Shown piece by piece: positions 51,138 through 59,449 of a stretch of 64,000 nucleotides of DNA. A program made the translations under genes and the position numbers. The notes beneath the pieces were generated by a model. The model did no database searches, was not told the origin of the DNA, and saw only the letters and a list, made by a program, of their open reading frames with translations. Origin of the DNA: Terriglobia bacterium (GTDB taxonomy: Bacteria > Acidobacteriota > Terriglobia > Terriglobales > Acidobacteriaceae); NCBI GenBank assembly GCA_020073465.1, contig JAIQFC010000012.1, positions 62,001-126,000 of the forward strand, given 5' to 3'. Every line of letters begins with the position of its first letter. The stretch's first letter is position 1.

Positions 51138-52085
51138 ATGAAGATACGCAGCACGGTGCGCAGTTTCGGAGTTCTGGCAGGCTTGGCGTTGCTGGCCGGA
51201 ATGATCCTTTCGCCGGTCGCGGCCGAGGCCAAGAAACTCAACGTGGTGACCGCCACCACGGATATGGCAGCTCTGGCGCAGGAAGTCGGCGGCGACAAGG
51301 TCAGCATTGATTCCATCGCCAAGGGTTATCAGGATCCACATTTTGTCGAAGCCAAACCCAGTTTCCTGCTCAAGCTTCGGCAGGCGGACCTGCTGATTGT
51401 GGTGGGACTGCAACTGGAAATTGGATGGCTTCCCCCGCTGATCACGCAGAGTGGGAATGCCAGAGTTCAGGTGGGGGCGAATGGATATCTCGATGCCTCC
51501 CAGTTCGCCGAGATTCTGGACGTTCCGCAGGGCACCGTAACCCGCGCCATGGGCGACGTTCACCCCCTGGGGAATCCGCACTACTGGCTTGATCCGGACA
51601 ACGGACGGCGCATCGCAAGGGGTATCGCCAACAAGTTCGCCGAGATGGACCCCTCCGACGGCGCGTACTTTCAGCAACGTTTCCAGGATTTCGACAAGCG
51701 CCTGAGTTCAGCCGAGCAGAAATGGAACACGGAGATGAAGGCGTATCGCGGGCGCAAGGTGGTGACCTATCACCGCTCGTTTCCCAATTTCGCCAAGTAT
51801 TTCGGCCTGGAGGTGATCGGTTACGTCGAGCCGCGCCCAGGCATTCCGCCGACGCCTTCGCACACCATTGAAATCATCCAGCAGATGAAACGCGAGAATT
51901 GCCGGGTGGTTCTGGTTGAGCCGTATTTCGACTTGAAAACGCCGCAGTCGATTGGGCGCGAGGCCAACGCCCAGGTGGTGGTGTATCTGCCCTCAGTCGG
52001 GGGTGAGAAGCAGGTGACCAACTATTTTGAGCTGTTCGATTACGATATCGGATTGCTGACCAAGGCCTTCAGCGCGACGCAGTAG
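51138..52085 (+). CDS. ZnuA-like metal ABC transporter substrate-binding protein
   Basis: A 315-residue cluster A-I binding protein with a signal peptide. Candidate ligands of the metal site are His68 (YQDPHFVEAKPS), His148 (GNPHYWLDPDN), His212 (VVTYHRSFPNF) and a C-terminal acidic residue around Glu261 or Asp 285. There is no His-rich loop, unlike typical zinc ZnuA, so zinc or manganese cannot be separated. GGAGAGGC directly precedes the ATG, and the porin-like gene ends 7 bases upstream. Confidence 0.88.
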   Translation: MKIRSTVRSFGVLAGLALLAGMILSPVAAEAKKLNVVTATTDMAALAQEVGGDKVSIDSIAKGYQDPHFVEAKPSFLLKLRQADLLIVVGLQLEIGWLPPLITQSGNARVQVGANGYLDASQFAEILDVPQGTVTRAMGDVHPLGNPHYWLDPDNGRRIARGIANKFAEMDPSDGAYFQQRFQDFDKRLSSAEQKWNTEMKAYRGRKVVTYHRSFPNFAKYFGLEVIGYVEPRPGIPPTPSHTIEIIQQMKRENCRVVLVEPYFDLKTPQSIGREANAQVVVYLPSVGGEKQVTNYFELFDYDIGLLTKAFSATQ

Positions 52086-52130
52086 ATTTTACAGGCGGCG
52101 GAAGAATGCATTTCGCGGACTGAATGCCAC

Positions 52131-52198
52131 CTCAGCGGCTAAAGCCGTGGTTGCGTTTCGGCATTTACGGCGCGGCTCGAAGCCGCGCCCTTTCAAAG
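52131..52198. repeat. CCTCAGNGGCTAAA...GAAGCCGNGCCC repeat, copy 2
   Basis: It starts CCTCAGCGGCTAAAGCCG and ends GGCGCGGCTCGAAGCCGCGCCC, matching 45370-45437. It sits in the 192-base gap between the binding-protein and permease genes, where the ABC ATPase gene of such clusters is often found. Confidence 0.72.
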
Positions 52199-52277
52199 CG
52201 GACTCGTAGATCGAGTTTTTCGGCAGTCTTTAGTCGTTGATCGGGTTTTTCAGCGGCCCTGTTAATAAAGGAGAGGC

Positions 52278-53168
52278 ATGGAAATCCTTCCATTTTTGCT
52301 GGCCCCATTTTTGGCCAGCCTGATTCTTACCGGCATTCACGCGTACCTGGGTGTTCACGTAGTCGAGCGCGGCGTGATCTTCGTCGACCTGGCGCTGGCG
52401 CAGATCGCGGCGCTGGGCGCGACCATCGCCATTCTGATCGGAATGGATCCCCACGGAGTCGGAGCGTACTGGCTGAGTCTGGGGTTTACGTTCGTGGGCG
52501 CAGCGGTTTTTGCCTTTGCCCGGACGCGGCGTGGCCACATTCCGCAAGAAGCCTTCATCGGCATCGCGTATGCGGTGGCATCGGCCACGGCGATTTTGGC
52601 CATGAGCAAGGCGACCGGCGAGACCGAACATCTGAAGGACATGCTGGTGGGCAACATCCTGGCCGTCTCCATGCATGACGTGGCCAAGACGGCGGTGCTC
52701 TACGGCGTGATTGGCCTGTTTCACTACATTTTTCGCAAGCAGTTTCTGCTGATCTCGACCGACATCGAACAGGCCGAAGCGCGCGGGCTGAACATTCGCT
52801 TCTGGGATTTCCTGTTCTATGCTTCGTTTGGGTTTGTCGTGACATCGTCGGTCGCGATTGCCGGCGTTCTTCTGGTGTTCTGCTACCTGGTAGTGCCGTC
52901 GGTGGGCGCAATGCTGTTTGCCGACCGCATCGGACGCCGTCTGGCCATTGGCTGGACCATGGGGACGCTGGTTTCAGCATTAGGTGTGTTTTTCTCGGTT
53001 TGGAAGGATCTTCCCACTGGAGCCACGATCGTATGCACGTTCGGGGGAGTGCTGATCGTGATGTTCCTCGTGCATCTGTTGTTCTTTCACGGACGGGAAG
53101 CGCATGTGCTCCAAGGGGCAGTCTCAGCCGAAAATCACAAGGAGCGGGTGTTGCACGGCAAGGGCTAG
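52278..53168 (+). CDS. ZnuB-like metal ABC transporter permease
   Basis: A 296-residue membrane protein of the ABC-3 family with about eight segments. Family features are GVHVVERGVIFVDLALAQIAALGATIAIL and the cytoplasmic loop KQFLLISTDIEQAEARGLNIRFWDFLFY, followed by GVLLVFCYLVVPSVGAMLFADRIGRRLAIGW. GGAGAGGC precedes the ATG as in the ZnuA-like gene. The matching ATPase is not in the window. The C terminus has extra His/Glu residues (HGREAHVLQGAVSAENHKERVLHGKG). Confidence 0.88.
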   Translation: MEILPFLLAPFLASLILTGIHAYLGVHVVERGVIFVDLALAQIAALGATIAILIGMDPHGVGAYWLSLGFTFVGAAVFAFARTRRGHIPQEAFIGIAYAVASATAILAMSKATGETEHLKDMLVGNILAVSMHDVAKTAVLYGVIGLFHYIFRKQFLLISTDIEQAEARGLNIRFWDFLFYASFGFVVTSSVAIAGVLLVFCYLVVPSVGAMLFADRIGRRLAIGWTMGTLVSALGVFFSVWKDLPTGATIVCTFGGVLIVMFLVHLLFFHGREAHVLQGAVSAENHKERVLHGKG

Positions 53169-53271
53169 CGGCGCCTCCATCCCGCCAAAGCTGATTCCCT
53201 CTTTCTTCCCGTCGTGCTAGCATTCCGGGCGACATTTCGCTGCTAGAAGGCCACGTTTAAGGAGGGCTCAA

Positions 53272-53616
53272 ATGGCGCACGCCACGACGCCTGTTCCCGC
53301 TGTCTGGATGCAGGCAAGCAAGATCGCGCTGGTAGGTAAGATTCTGGCCTGGGTTGGCATTGTTGGTCTGGCACTTGGATTTGTCCTTAAGTACGCCTTC
53401 CACTACTACCTGCACTACAACCCAACCGCATTTGATCCCTACTGGCCGCGACGAGCGGGACTGCTGTTCCACATCAGCGGCGGAATGCTGGCTTTGCTCA
53501 CCGGGCCCTTTCAGTTTTGGACCGGCCTGCGGCAGAAGCACATGCAGGTGCATCGTTGGACGGGAAGACTCTTCCTGCTGGGCGCGGGGATGGGGGTCAT
53601 TGGGGCATCGCTGTAG
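53272..53616 (+). pseudogene. N-terminal fragment of a DUF2306 membrane protein
   Basis: A 114-residue frame with three membrane segments and the DUF2306 pattern YWPRRAGLLFHISGGMLALLTGPFQFWTGLRQKHMQVHRWTGRLFLLG. It stops soon after VIGASL, about half the family length. AAGGAGGGCTC precedes the ATG. The rest of the family pattern reappears at 54674-55041 after about 1 kb of unrelated sequence, so this is the front half of a broken gene. The fragment may still be translated. Confidence 0.75.
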
Positions 53617-53720
53617 GAACATCTTCCAATCCATCGGACCCGGCTGTCATCTGTGACTCCTGGGCGAACACGAGCACCACGGTTCCGAAGCGCTAGCGGA
53701 GATAGGCAGGGATCGAGAGT

Positions 53721-54455
53721 ATGCAAAAAAGCGTCAGCGTGGTGGTCACGATACTTTTTGGGCTCTTTGCTCTTCCGGCGCTGATATTCGGCTTCTACCT
53801 GGTCGCCTGCTCAGTCCGCATCCACACGACTGAGGTCTACTACGTCGAGTATCCGTATCTTGCCGTCGGTTCAGGCTTAGTGATTCTCGGGGCTGGCATT
53901 TTCTGCTGCGCTTTGTATGGTGCATCGCGCAGGGGTTTTTACAGACTCCTGCTCCCTGTTGGAGCTGTACTTGGGTTGGCGACGCTCGTGTACATCCCCG
54001 ATGGGATACCGCATGTGCACCGGAGCATGATTCAAGACTCTAACTACTTGTCGAGCGTCCATTCATTCCTTGGTGTTTGGCATGACGCCAATCACAGATT
54101 CCCAAAGAACGAGGCCGAGTTCTTGGATGCCCTGAGGAGAGGCCCCGAAACGTGGCAGAATCGTGTGAAATCGCCGCCCACAGAGAGCTTCTACTCTCAG
54201 AGAGGACAGCGGCTCCCTTACCAGATCGTTGTCGTAAACGACGCAGCTGGGCCACGTTTGGATAATGTGTCAGATCGTCCGGGCGTAATCTACTACGCGG
54301 TTTCGACTGATCAACAACAGTACTGGGTCACGATGACGGGGCTGCTCAAGGACACATCCTCTACCGCAACCCTAAAGAGACTGATCGATCGACCGAACGA
54401 AAAGTTGCTCGTCCTTTCGCCATCAGGCTACGACTGCCCAAGTCCGGGGCACTGA
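53721..54455 (+). CDS. Membrane protein of unknown function in interrupting segment
   Basis: A 244-residue protein with three N-terminal membrane segments (VVVTILFGLFALPALIFGFYLVA, YLAVGSGLVILGAGIFCCALYG, LLPVGAVLGLATLVYI). An approximately 150-residue soluble tail follows (SFLGVWHDANHRFPKNEAEFLDALRRG), whose beginning resembles pseudopilin-type small-protein tails. Codon use and base composition are clearly less GC-rich than in neighbours. It lies in the segment that splits the DUF2306 gene. Function unknown. Confidence 0.7.
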   Translation: MQKSVSVVVTILFGLFALPALIFGFYLVACSVRIHTTEVYYVEYPYLAVGSGLVILGAGIFCCALYGASRRGFYRLLLPVGAVLGLATLVYIPDGIPHVHRSMIQDSNYLSSVHSFLGVWHDANHRFPKNEAEFLDALRRGPETWQNRVKSPPTESFYSQRGQRLPYQIVVVNDAAGPRLDNVSDRPGVIYYAVSTDQQQYWVTMTGLLKDTSSTATLKRLIDRPNEKLLVLSPSGYDCPSPGH

Positions 54456-54482
54456 GGATTAGGGAATGAGTTTTTTCTTTAG

Positions 54483-54672
54483 CTGCTGATCCGTCGCTGA
54501 GGGGGTAAGAGGGCACGCCGATCTGAGGCGCGGCCCTTCGTCTTTAGGCTGGCGATCCGTTCCTGATTCCGGGATGTGTTGGCCTGCCGATCCGCGCCCT
54601 GATCGGGGTCCGTTTAGCTGCCGGATGCGATCCCGAATCGGGGGCGATTCTCCGATCCGCGCCGTGGTGCTA
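54483..54672. repeat. Degenerate CCGATCCG array
   Basis: About six copies of a CCGATCCGCG...CTGATCNGGG theme occur (CTGATCCGTCGCTGAG, GCGATCCGTTCCTGATTCCG, CCGATCCGCGCCCTGATCGG, GCGATCCCGAATCGGGG, CCGATCCGCGCCGTGG), spaced 25-45 bases apart. Several are self-complementary. It is the right part of the segment that interrupts the DUF2306 gene. Confidence 0.5.
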
Positions 54673-54673
54673 A

Positions 54674-55041
54674 CCCGGCCAGGGGGTGTTCGGGGGGCCT
54701 GGCGGGATAACTTACCTAGCCTTCACGACCACCTACGGCTGGGCGTTTGGCACCGGCCTTATCGGGCTGGCCTTCGCGTGGGCAAGCACCTGCCATGGCG
54801 TACTACGCGATCCGCAAAGGGACTGGTCCAGATCCACAAAGAGTGGATGATCCGCGCCTATGTAGTGACGTACGCGTTCGTTACTTTCCGGGTGTTCAGC
54901 GACTATGGGCCGATCTCGCGTCTGCAACCTGTCAACGACCTGAGCATAACGCTGAGTTGGGCGTGCTGGGTGGTACCGCTTTGTGTCACCGAACTCGTGA
55001 TGCAGTTGAGGCGCATGCGAACGCTTGCGGCAGGACAGTAG
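54674..55041 (+). pseudogene. C-terminal fragment of a DUF2306 membrane protein, two frameshifts
   Basis: Three frames together give the missing half. The first reads ITYLAFTTTYGWAFGTGLIG up to about 54790. The second reads MAYYAIRKG (54795-54821). The third reads LVQIHKEWMIRAYVVTYAFVTFRVF to the stop at 55041. Two extra single bases, near 54791 and 54822, explain the shifts. HKEWMIRAY is the family's conserved patch. Together with 53272-53616 this is one inactivated gene. Confidence 0.7.
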
Positions 55042-55120
55042 GGCCTGGGGTTCGATGTGTGAGGCCACGTGGTTCGTGCTCCTGCTAAACTGAAATGGAA
55101 ACTGCAGGCGGAGATCTCCC

Positions 55121-56254
55121 ATGCTACTTCACGGTATTTTTCCTCCCATCACGACGCCGTTCTATCCCGACGGCAACGTGTATTTCAAGAAGCTCGAACA
55201 CAATGTCGAACGTTATTCGCGCACGCCGGTGGCGGGCATTGTTGTCCTTGGCTCGACAGGCGAGGCGATCATGCTCTCCGACGGGGAGCGCCGCGACGTG
55301 CTGAAAGCCGCGCGGGAAGCCAGCGCGCCAAACAAGGTGCTGATCGCCGGTACCGGGATCGAATCCGCCATCGAGACGTTGCGCCTCACTGAATACGCCG
55401 CCGAACTCGGATACGACGTGGCCATGGTGCGCACGCCGCACTACTACAAGAAGCAGATGCTGCCGGCGAACCTGCTTGCGTTTTACCGAACGGTCGCGGA
55501 CCGTTCGCCATTGCCGGTGATCATTTACAACTTCCCGCAGGCCACGGGCTATGACATTCCCGCCGAGGTGGTCATCGAACTGGCGGAACACCCGAACCTG
55601 ATCGGCATTAAGGAGTCGAGCGGCGACGTGGAGAAGGTCCGCAGAATGGTCGCAGCTACGCGCCACATCAAGCGCAGCGCTACCGTAACCGAGACGTTCG
55701 ACGCCGTCACGCCGCGGATGCTTGCCGCCGCCGCGGCAGGCTCCAGCGCCGACAGCGGGGAACTGGTGCCGGTCGGAGTGTTGGCTGGGACCGCGGAGAC
55801 TTCCCCAGTTCTACGCACAGAAGGCGCAAAACTAGGATACCCGGGTTCTTCTTCCGGAAAGCCGTCTTCTGCGGCGGTGACGCTGGCCGGCAACCTGAAG
55901 ACGCGACAGAAAGAAGTCGGATTCCAGGTGATGGTGGGCGCTGCCCATCAATTGCATCCCTCGCTAGATGCGGGTGCTGTGGGGGCGATCCTCGCCTTTG
56001 CCTGCCTGGCACCGACAGCGTGTTATGAGATCTACGCCGCGTGGAAAGAAGGGGACGCGGAATTGGCCCGCCTGAAACAGGAGCGAATCGCCAAGGCGGC
56101 GCTGCGGGTGGGCAGCGAACTGGGGATTCCCGGCCTGAAGCATGGCATTGATTTCAACGGCTACTTCGGTGGCCCGGCGCGCTTACCGTTCTTGCCGTTA
56201 ACCGCAGACCTTAAAGCAGAAGTTGAGTGCCTGCTAGCGGATATCAGGAACTAG
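55121..56254 (+). CDS. DapA-family (dihydrodipicolinate synthase-like) aldolase
   Basis: A 377-residue TIM-barrel lyase of the DapA/NAL family, longer than the usual 290-320. GIFPPITTPF starts the barrel. GSTGEAIMLSDGER (Ser45/Thr46) is at the active site. Tyr136 lies in IIYNFPQATGYDIP and the Schiff-base Lys164 in IGIKESSGDV. Residues of about 207-267 form an unusual low-complexity stretch (SSADSGELVPVGVLAG ... PGSSSGKPSSAAV) between RMLAAAAAG and VMVGAAHQLHP, where the family normally runs on directly. The C terminus is GIPGLKHGIDFNGYFGGPARLP. Many such paralogues act on other 2-keto acids, so DapA proper is not claimed. Confidence 0.87.
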   Translation: MLLHGIFPPITTPFYPDGNVYFKKLEHNVERYSRTPVAGIVVLGSTGEAIMLSDGERRDVLKAAREASAPNKVLIAGTGIESAIETLRLTEYAAELGYDVAMVRTPHYYKKQMLPANLLAFYRTVADRSPLPVIIYNFPQATGYDIPAEVVIELAEHPNLIGIKESSGDVEKVRRMVAATRHIKRSATVTETFDAVTPRMLAAAAAGSSADSGELVPVGVLAGTAETSPVLRTEGAKLGYPGSSSGKPSSAAVTLAGNLKTRQKEVGFQVMVGAAHQLHPSLDAGAVGAILAFACLAPTACYEIYAAWKEGDAELARLKQERIAKAALRVGSELGIPGLKHGIDFNGYFGGPARLPFLPLTADLKAEVECLLADIRN

Positions 56255-56342
56255 CGAGGCCGGACATCGGGAGGCCTGCCTTCCTACCGTCGACCTCTTG
56301 CCCATACCCCGTTACCCTGCCGGTGATCGATAGGAGGGTCGC

Positions 56343-56924
56343 TTGTACAAACGCCTAAGGGCTGTGGTTCCAGCAGTTCAAGTGGCAGCCGCCATTGTTG
56401 TTTTTTCTGCCACTAAGTTCTACGGCACCAGTAGGTTTTATGAGTACTACCTCGGGGACGCTCAGAATGTGATCATCCACCTAAATCTCCCGTTGATGGC
56501 TCTCTGGGCTCTCGTTTTCTCCCCGATTGCGTGGCTCACCCGCTATCTGCCGCCTGTGACGGGGACACTTCATGCGGTCGGGATAATTCTGGTGGCTCTG
56601 CTGCTAGCCTCGAGTGTTGCGCTGTTCTGGTATCTCGTCGTTGTTGAAATCGAAATGAGGAGTCGCGGGAAAAGCATGCTGAGACCATCAAGATGGTCCA
56701 GCGCGCTGGTGCTAGCGGCCTGCCTGTTTTGCTTTGGGGCGGCTACACTCTTCTACAGTTACACAGTGTCGAGACCTCTGTGGTATGGACGACCGGTTGA
56801 CGCGGTCATCGAAGGCATCTTTCCCACGATCTGGGGGATTGTGTTTATCGGAATCGGTATTCAGGATTTCGTTGTTTCCCTGCGGAATAGAACAGAGCGT
56901 TCCGCTGAGGTCAAGAGTAGCTAA
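56343..56924 (+). CDS. Membrane protein of unknown function
   Basis: A 193-residue protein with about four or five membrane segments (AVQVAAAIVVFSATKFYG, IHLNLPLMALWALVFSPIAWLT, GIILVALLLASSVALFWYLVVV, SALVLAACLFCFGAATLFYSYT). The TTG start has GGAGGG 4 bases upstream. Lower GC than neighbours, like the gene at 53721. No family was recognised. Confidence 0.68.
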   Translation: MYKRLRAVVPAVQVAAAIVVFSATKFYGTSRFYEYYLGDAQNVIIHLNLPLMALWALVFSPIAWLTRYLPPVTGTLHAVGIILVALLLASSVALFWYLVVVEIEMRSRGKSMLRPSRWSSALVLAACLFCFGAATLFYSYTVSRPLWYGRPVDAVIEGIFPTIWGIVFIGIGIQDFVVSLRNRTERSAEVKSS

Positions 56925-56963
56925 TGCCGCATACCGGGTCGTGCATGCTATATTCGCTCGACC

Positions 56964-58265
56964 GTGGCCTCCTCCGACCTGCAACCGCGCACTGCGCTGA
57001 TCGTGCTCACGGCGCTCAACCTGCTGAACTATGCGGACCGCAATGTGCTGTTCGCGGTGCAGCCGCTGGTGCAGGATGAGTTCCATCTGACGAAAGAGCA
57101 GATCGGATTTCTTACCAGCGCCTTCCTTGCGTTCTACATGGTGGCCGCTCCATTCGTCGGCCCTCTCGCCGATCGTTATTCACGCAAGCTCATCATCGTG
57201 CTCGGAGCCCTCTTCTGGAGCGGTCTAACGCTGCTCACCGCAGTCACGCATAACTATACGGAGCTGCTGGTTCGTCACACCCTGGTGGGTATCGGCGAGG
57301 CCACCTTCGTCACGATCGCGCCGACTTTTGTGGCCGATCTTTTCGCAGAAGAGAAGCGCGGGCGCATTCTCGGGGTCTTCTATCTGGCGATTCCCGTGGG
57401 ATCAGCGGCGGGATACCTGTTGGGTGGCTATCTGGCGCCGCACCATGGCTGGCGTTTTCCTTTCTATGTCGCCGCGACTCCGGGCTTCCTGCTGGCGCTT
57501 GCGGTGCTGTTCTTGAAGGAACCGGAGCGCGGGCAGTTCGACTCTCTGCGGGAAGCTCCGTGGCAACAGGTGGTGCGCGATGGTTCGACGGCTGCCTACT
57601 TGTGGGCAGTGATCGTCAACTACCTCAAACACCTGTATGTCGCGCTGGTGCGCAATCCCGCATTCCTGACGGCCACCCTCGGCATGGCTGCGATGACCTA
57701 CTCTCTCGGCGGTATCCAGGTATGGATGCCTCAGTTCCTGTACAGCGAACGTGGCTATTCTCTCGAGGCGGCAAATCTTACATTCGGGATTGTCATCGTG
57801 ATCGATGGTATCGTGGCCTCGCTGGCAGGCGGCTGGCTGGGCGACTATCTGTTGCCGCGGATCAGGAGTTCGTACTATCTGGTCTCGGCGGCCAGCATGT
57901 TGCTGGGGGTTCCCGTGATGGTGGTAGCGCTGTTCGTAAAAGGACGCGTCATGGTGCCCGCCATCGGGGTGGCTGCCTTCTTTCTCCTGCTGAACACCGC
58001 ACCGTTGAACGCCGCGGTCATCAATTCTGTCGGGGCCCACGTTCGCGCGACCGCCATCGCGGTGAACATCTTCATCATCCACATTCTCGGTGATGTGCCC
58101 TCGCCCACCATGATGGGATGGGTAGCCGACAAACACTCATTGCAGGCTGCTTTCGTCCTTCCCGTGATCGCCATGGTGCTCTCTTCTGCCATACTGTTTT
58201 ATGGTATGAGGTTCGCGCCCGCGGTCCACGTTGGCCGCACTCCAGTAAAGGCAGGGAAGACCTAA
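56964..58265 (+). CDS. MFS transporter (spinster-like)
   Basis: A 433-residue protein with 12 segments. The first half has LNYADRNVLFAVQPLVQDEFHLTKEQIG, FVGPLADRYSRKLIIVLGA (motif A) and LVGIGEATFVTIAPTFVADLFAEEKRGRILGVFYLAIPVGSAAGYLLGG, which match the spinster/sphingolipid-transporter branch of the MFS. The GTG start is used. The next gene follows after 5 bases, so transport may be coupled to its product. Substrate unknown. Confidence 0.87.
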   Translation: MASSDLQPRTALIVLTALNLLNYADRNVLFAVQPLVQDEFHLTKEQIGFLTSAFLAFYMVAAPFVGPLADRYSRKLIIVLGALFWSGLTLLTAVTHNYTELLVRHTLVGIGEATFVTIAPTFVADLFAEEKRGRILGVFYLAIPVGSAAGYLLGGYLAPHHGWRFPFYVAATPGFLLALAVLFLKEPERGQFDSLREAPWQQVVRDGSTAAYLWAVIVNYLKHLYVALVRNPAFLTATLGMAAMTYSLGGIQVWMPQFLYSERGYSLEAANLTFGIVIVIDGIVASLAGGWLGDYLLPRIRSSYYLVSAASMLLGVPVMVVALFVKGRVMVPAIGVAAFFLLLNTAPLNAAVINSVGAHVRATAIAVNIFIIHILGDVPSPTMMGWVADKHSLQAAFVLPVIAMVLSSAILFYGMRFAPAVHVGRTPVKAGKT

Positions 58266-58270
58266 GCCGG

Positions 58271-59446
58271 ATGCATTACTTTCATTGGATCGCAGGCCTG
58301 ATTCTTGCTCTCGCCTGGTTTTCGCGCATCGTGGACGCCGCCCTCGGCATGCCCCACATTGCCGATGTTTCCCGCCCGGAATGGGACCGTAATCCTGTTT
58401 CTCCCGGCGGCAACCCGCGGGTTTCAATCATTGTCCCGGCGCGCAATGAAGAGGAGACCATCGAGCAACCCCTACGAACTCTTCTTGCCCTCGACTATGA
58501 CAACTACGAAGTGATCACAGTCAACGACCGCTCGACCGACCGCACCGGGGAAATCATGGAGAGAATTGCAGCGACCCCGGCTGCGCACGGTTGCCTGCGG
58601 GTGGTCCACCATCAGGAACTGCCTGCGGGATGGCTGGGGAAGACTCACGCCATGTGGACGGCTGCGAATCAGGCGACGGGCGATTGGCTGTTATTCACCG
58701 ACGCCGACGTGCTCTTCAAACCTGACTCCCTGCGTCGTGCCCTCGTCTACGCGGAGTCCGTGCCCGCGGACCACGTCGTGCTATTCCCCCGCATGATCAT
58801 GAAGCGTCCGGGCGAGTTCATGATGATTGCTTTCTTTCAGACCATGTTTATGTTCGGACATCGTCCCTGGAAGGTTGCGGACCCCAGCACCGATGATCAC
58901 ATGGGAGTCGGTGCCTTCAATATGATCCGCCGCAAAGTCTACGAGTCGGTTGGCACCTACGAAGCGTTGCGCATGGAGGTGCTCGACGATATGAAGCTCG
59001 GCAAGGTCGTGAAGAAGGCCGGCTTCGCCCAGCGCAACGTTTTCGGCGCCGACCTGATCTCCATTCGATGGGCGCACGGAGCGATGGGTGTAGTCAACAA
59101 TCTGACCAAGAACTTCTTCGCCGTGCTGTCGTTCCAGTGGCCGCGCACGCTGATTTCAGCCGCCGGCCTGGCATTCCTCAACCTTATGCCGTTTCTGGGA
59201 GTCTGGCTGGCGAACGGCTGGGAGCGGATTCCTTATGCGATTGCGCTTTGCTCCATGTTTCTGATTTATCTGGGGATGTCGTGGCGCTCGGCGGTACCTC
59301 CGTACTACTTCTTCCTGCATCCCGTCAGCTCGGTGCTGTTCATCTACACGTTGCTGCGCTCCATGTTCGTGACGTTGTGGAATGACGGCATCGTCTGGCG
59401 GGGGACGAAATATCCGCTGGAGGAGTTAAGGAAGGGGATGGTGTGA
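58271..59446 (+). CDS. Membrane glycosyltransferase family 2 (HpnB-like)
   Basis: A 391-residue protein. One N-terminal segment is followed by a GT2 catalytic domain: VSIIVPARNEEETIEQPLRTLLALDYDNYEVITVNDRSTDRTG, DWLLFTDADVLFKPDSL (DxD) and MEVLDDMKLGKVVKKAGF. Three more membrane segments close the protein. The layout resembles HpnB-type transferases. It starts 5 bases after the MFS stop, so the two form an operon. A longer in-frame start at 58118 would overlap the MFS gene. Confidence 0.87.
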   Translation: MHYFHWIAGLILALAWFSRIVDAALGMPHIADVSRPEWDRNPVSPGGNPRVSIIVPARNEEETIEQPLRTLLALDYDNYEVITVNDRSTDRTGEIMERIAATPAAHGCLRVVHHQELPAGWLGKTHAMWTAANQATGDWLLFTDADVLFKPDSLRRALVYAESVPADHVVLFPRMIMKRPGEFMMIAFFQTMFMFGHRPWKVADPSTDDHMGVGAFNMIRRKVYESVGTYEALRMEVLDDMKLGKVVKKAGFAQRNVFGADLISIRWAHGAMGVVNNLTKNFFAVLSFQWPRTLISAAGLAFLNLMPFLGVWLANGWERIPYAIALCSMFLIYLGMSWRSAVPPYYFFLHPVSSVLFIYTLLRSMFVTLWNDGIVWRGTKYPLEELRKGMV

Positions 59447-59449
59447 GCT

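Noticed and set aside
45370-52198. Repeated GC-rich elements considered as a CRISPR array
   Set aside because: The copies are single, kilobases apart and palindromic, without regular spacers or cas genes.
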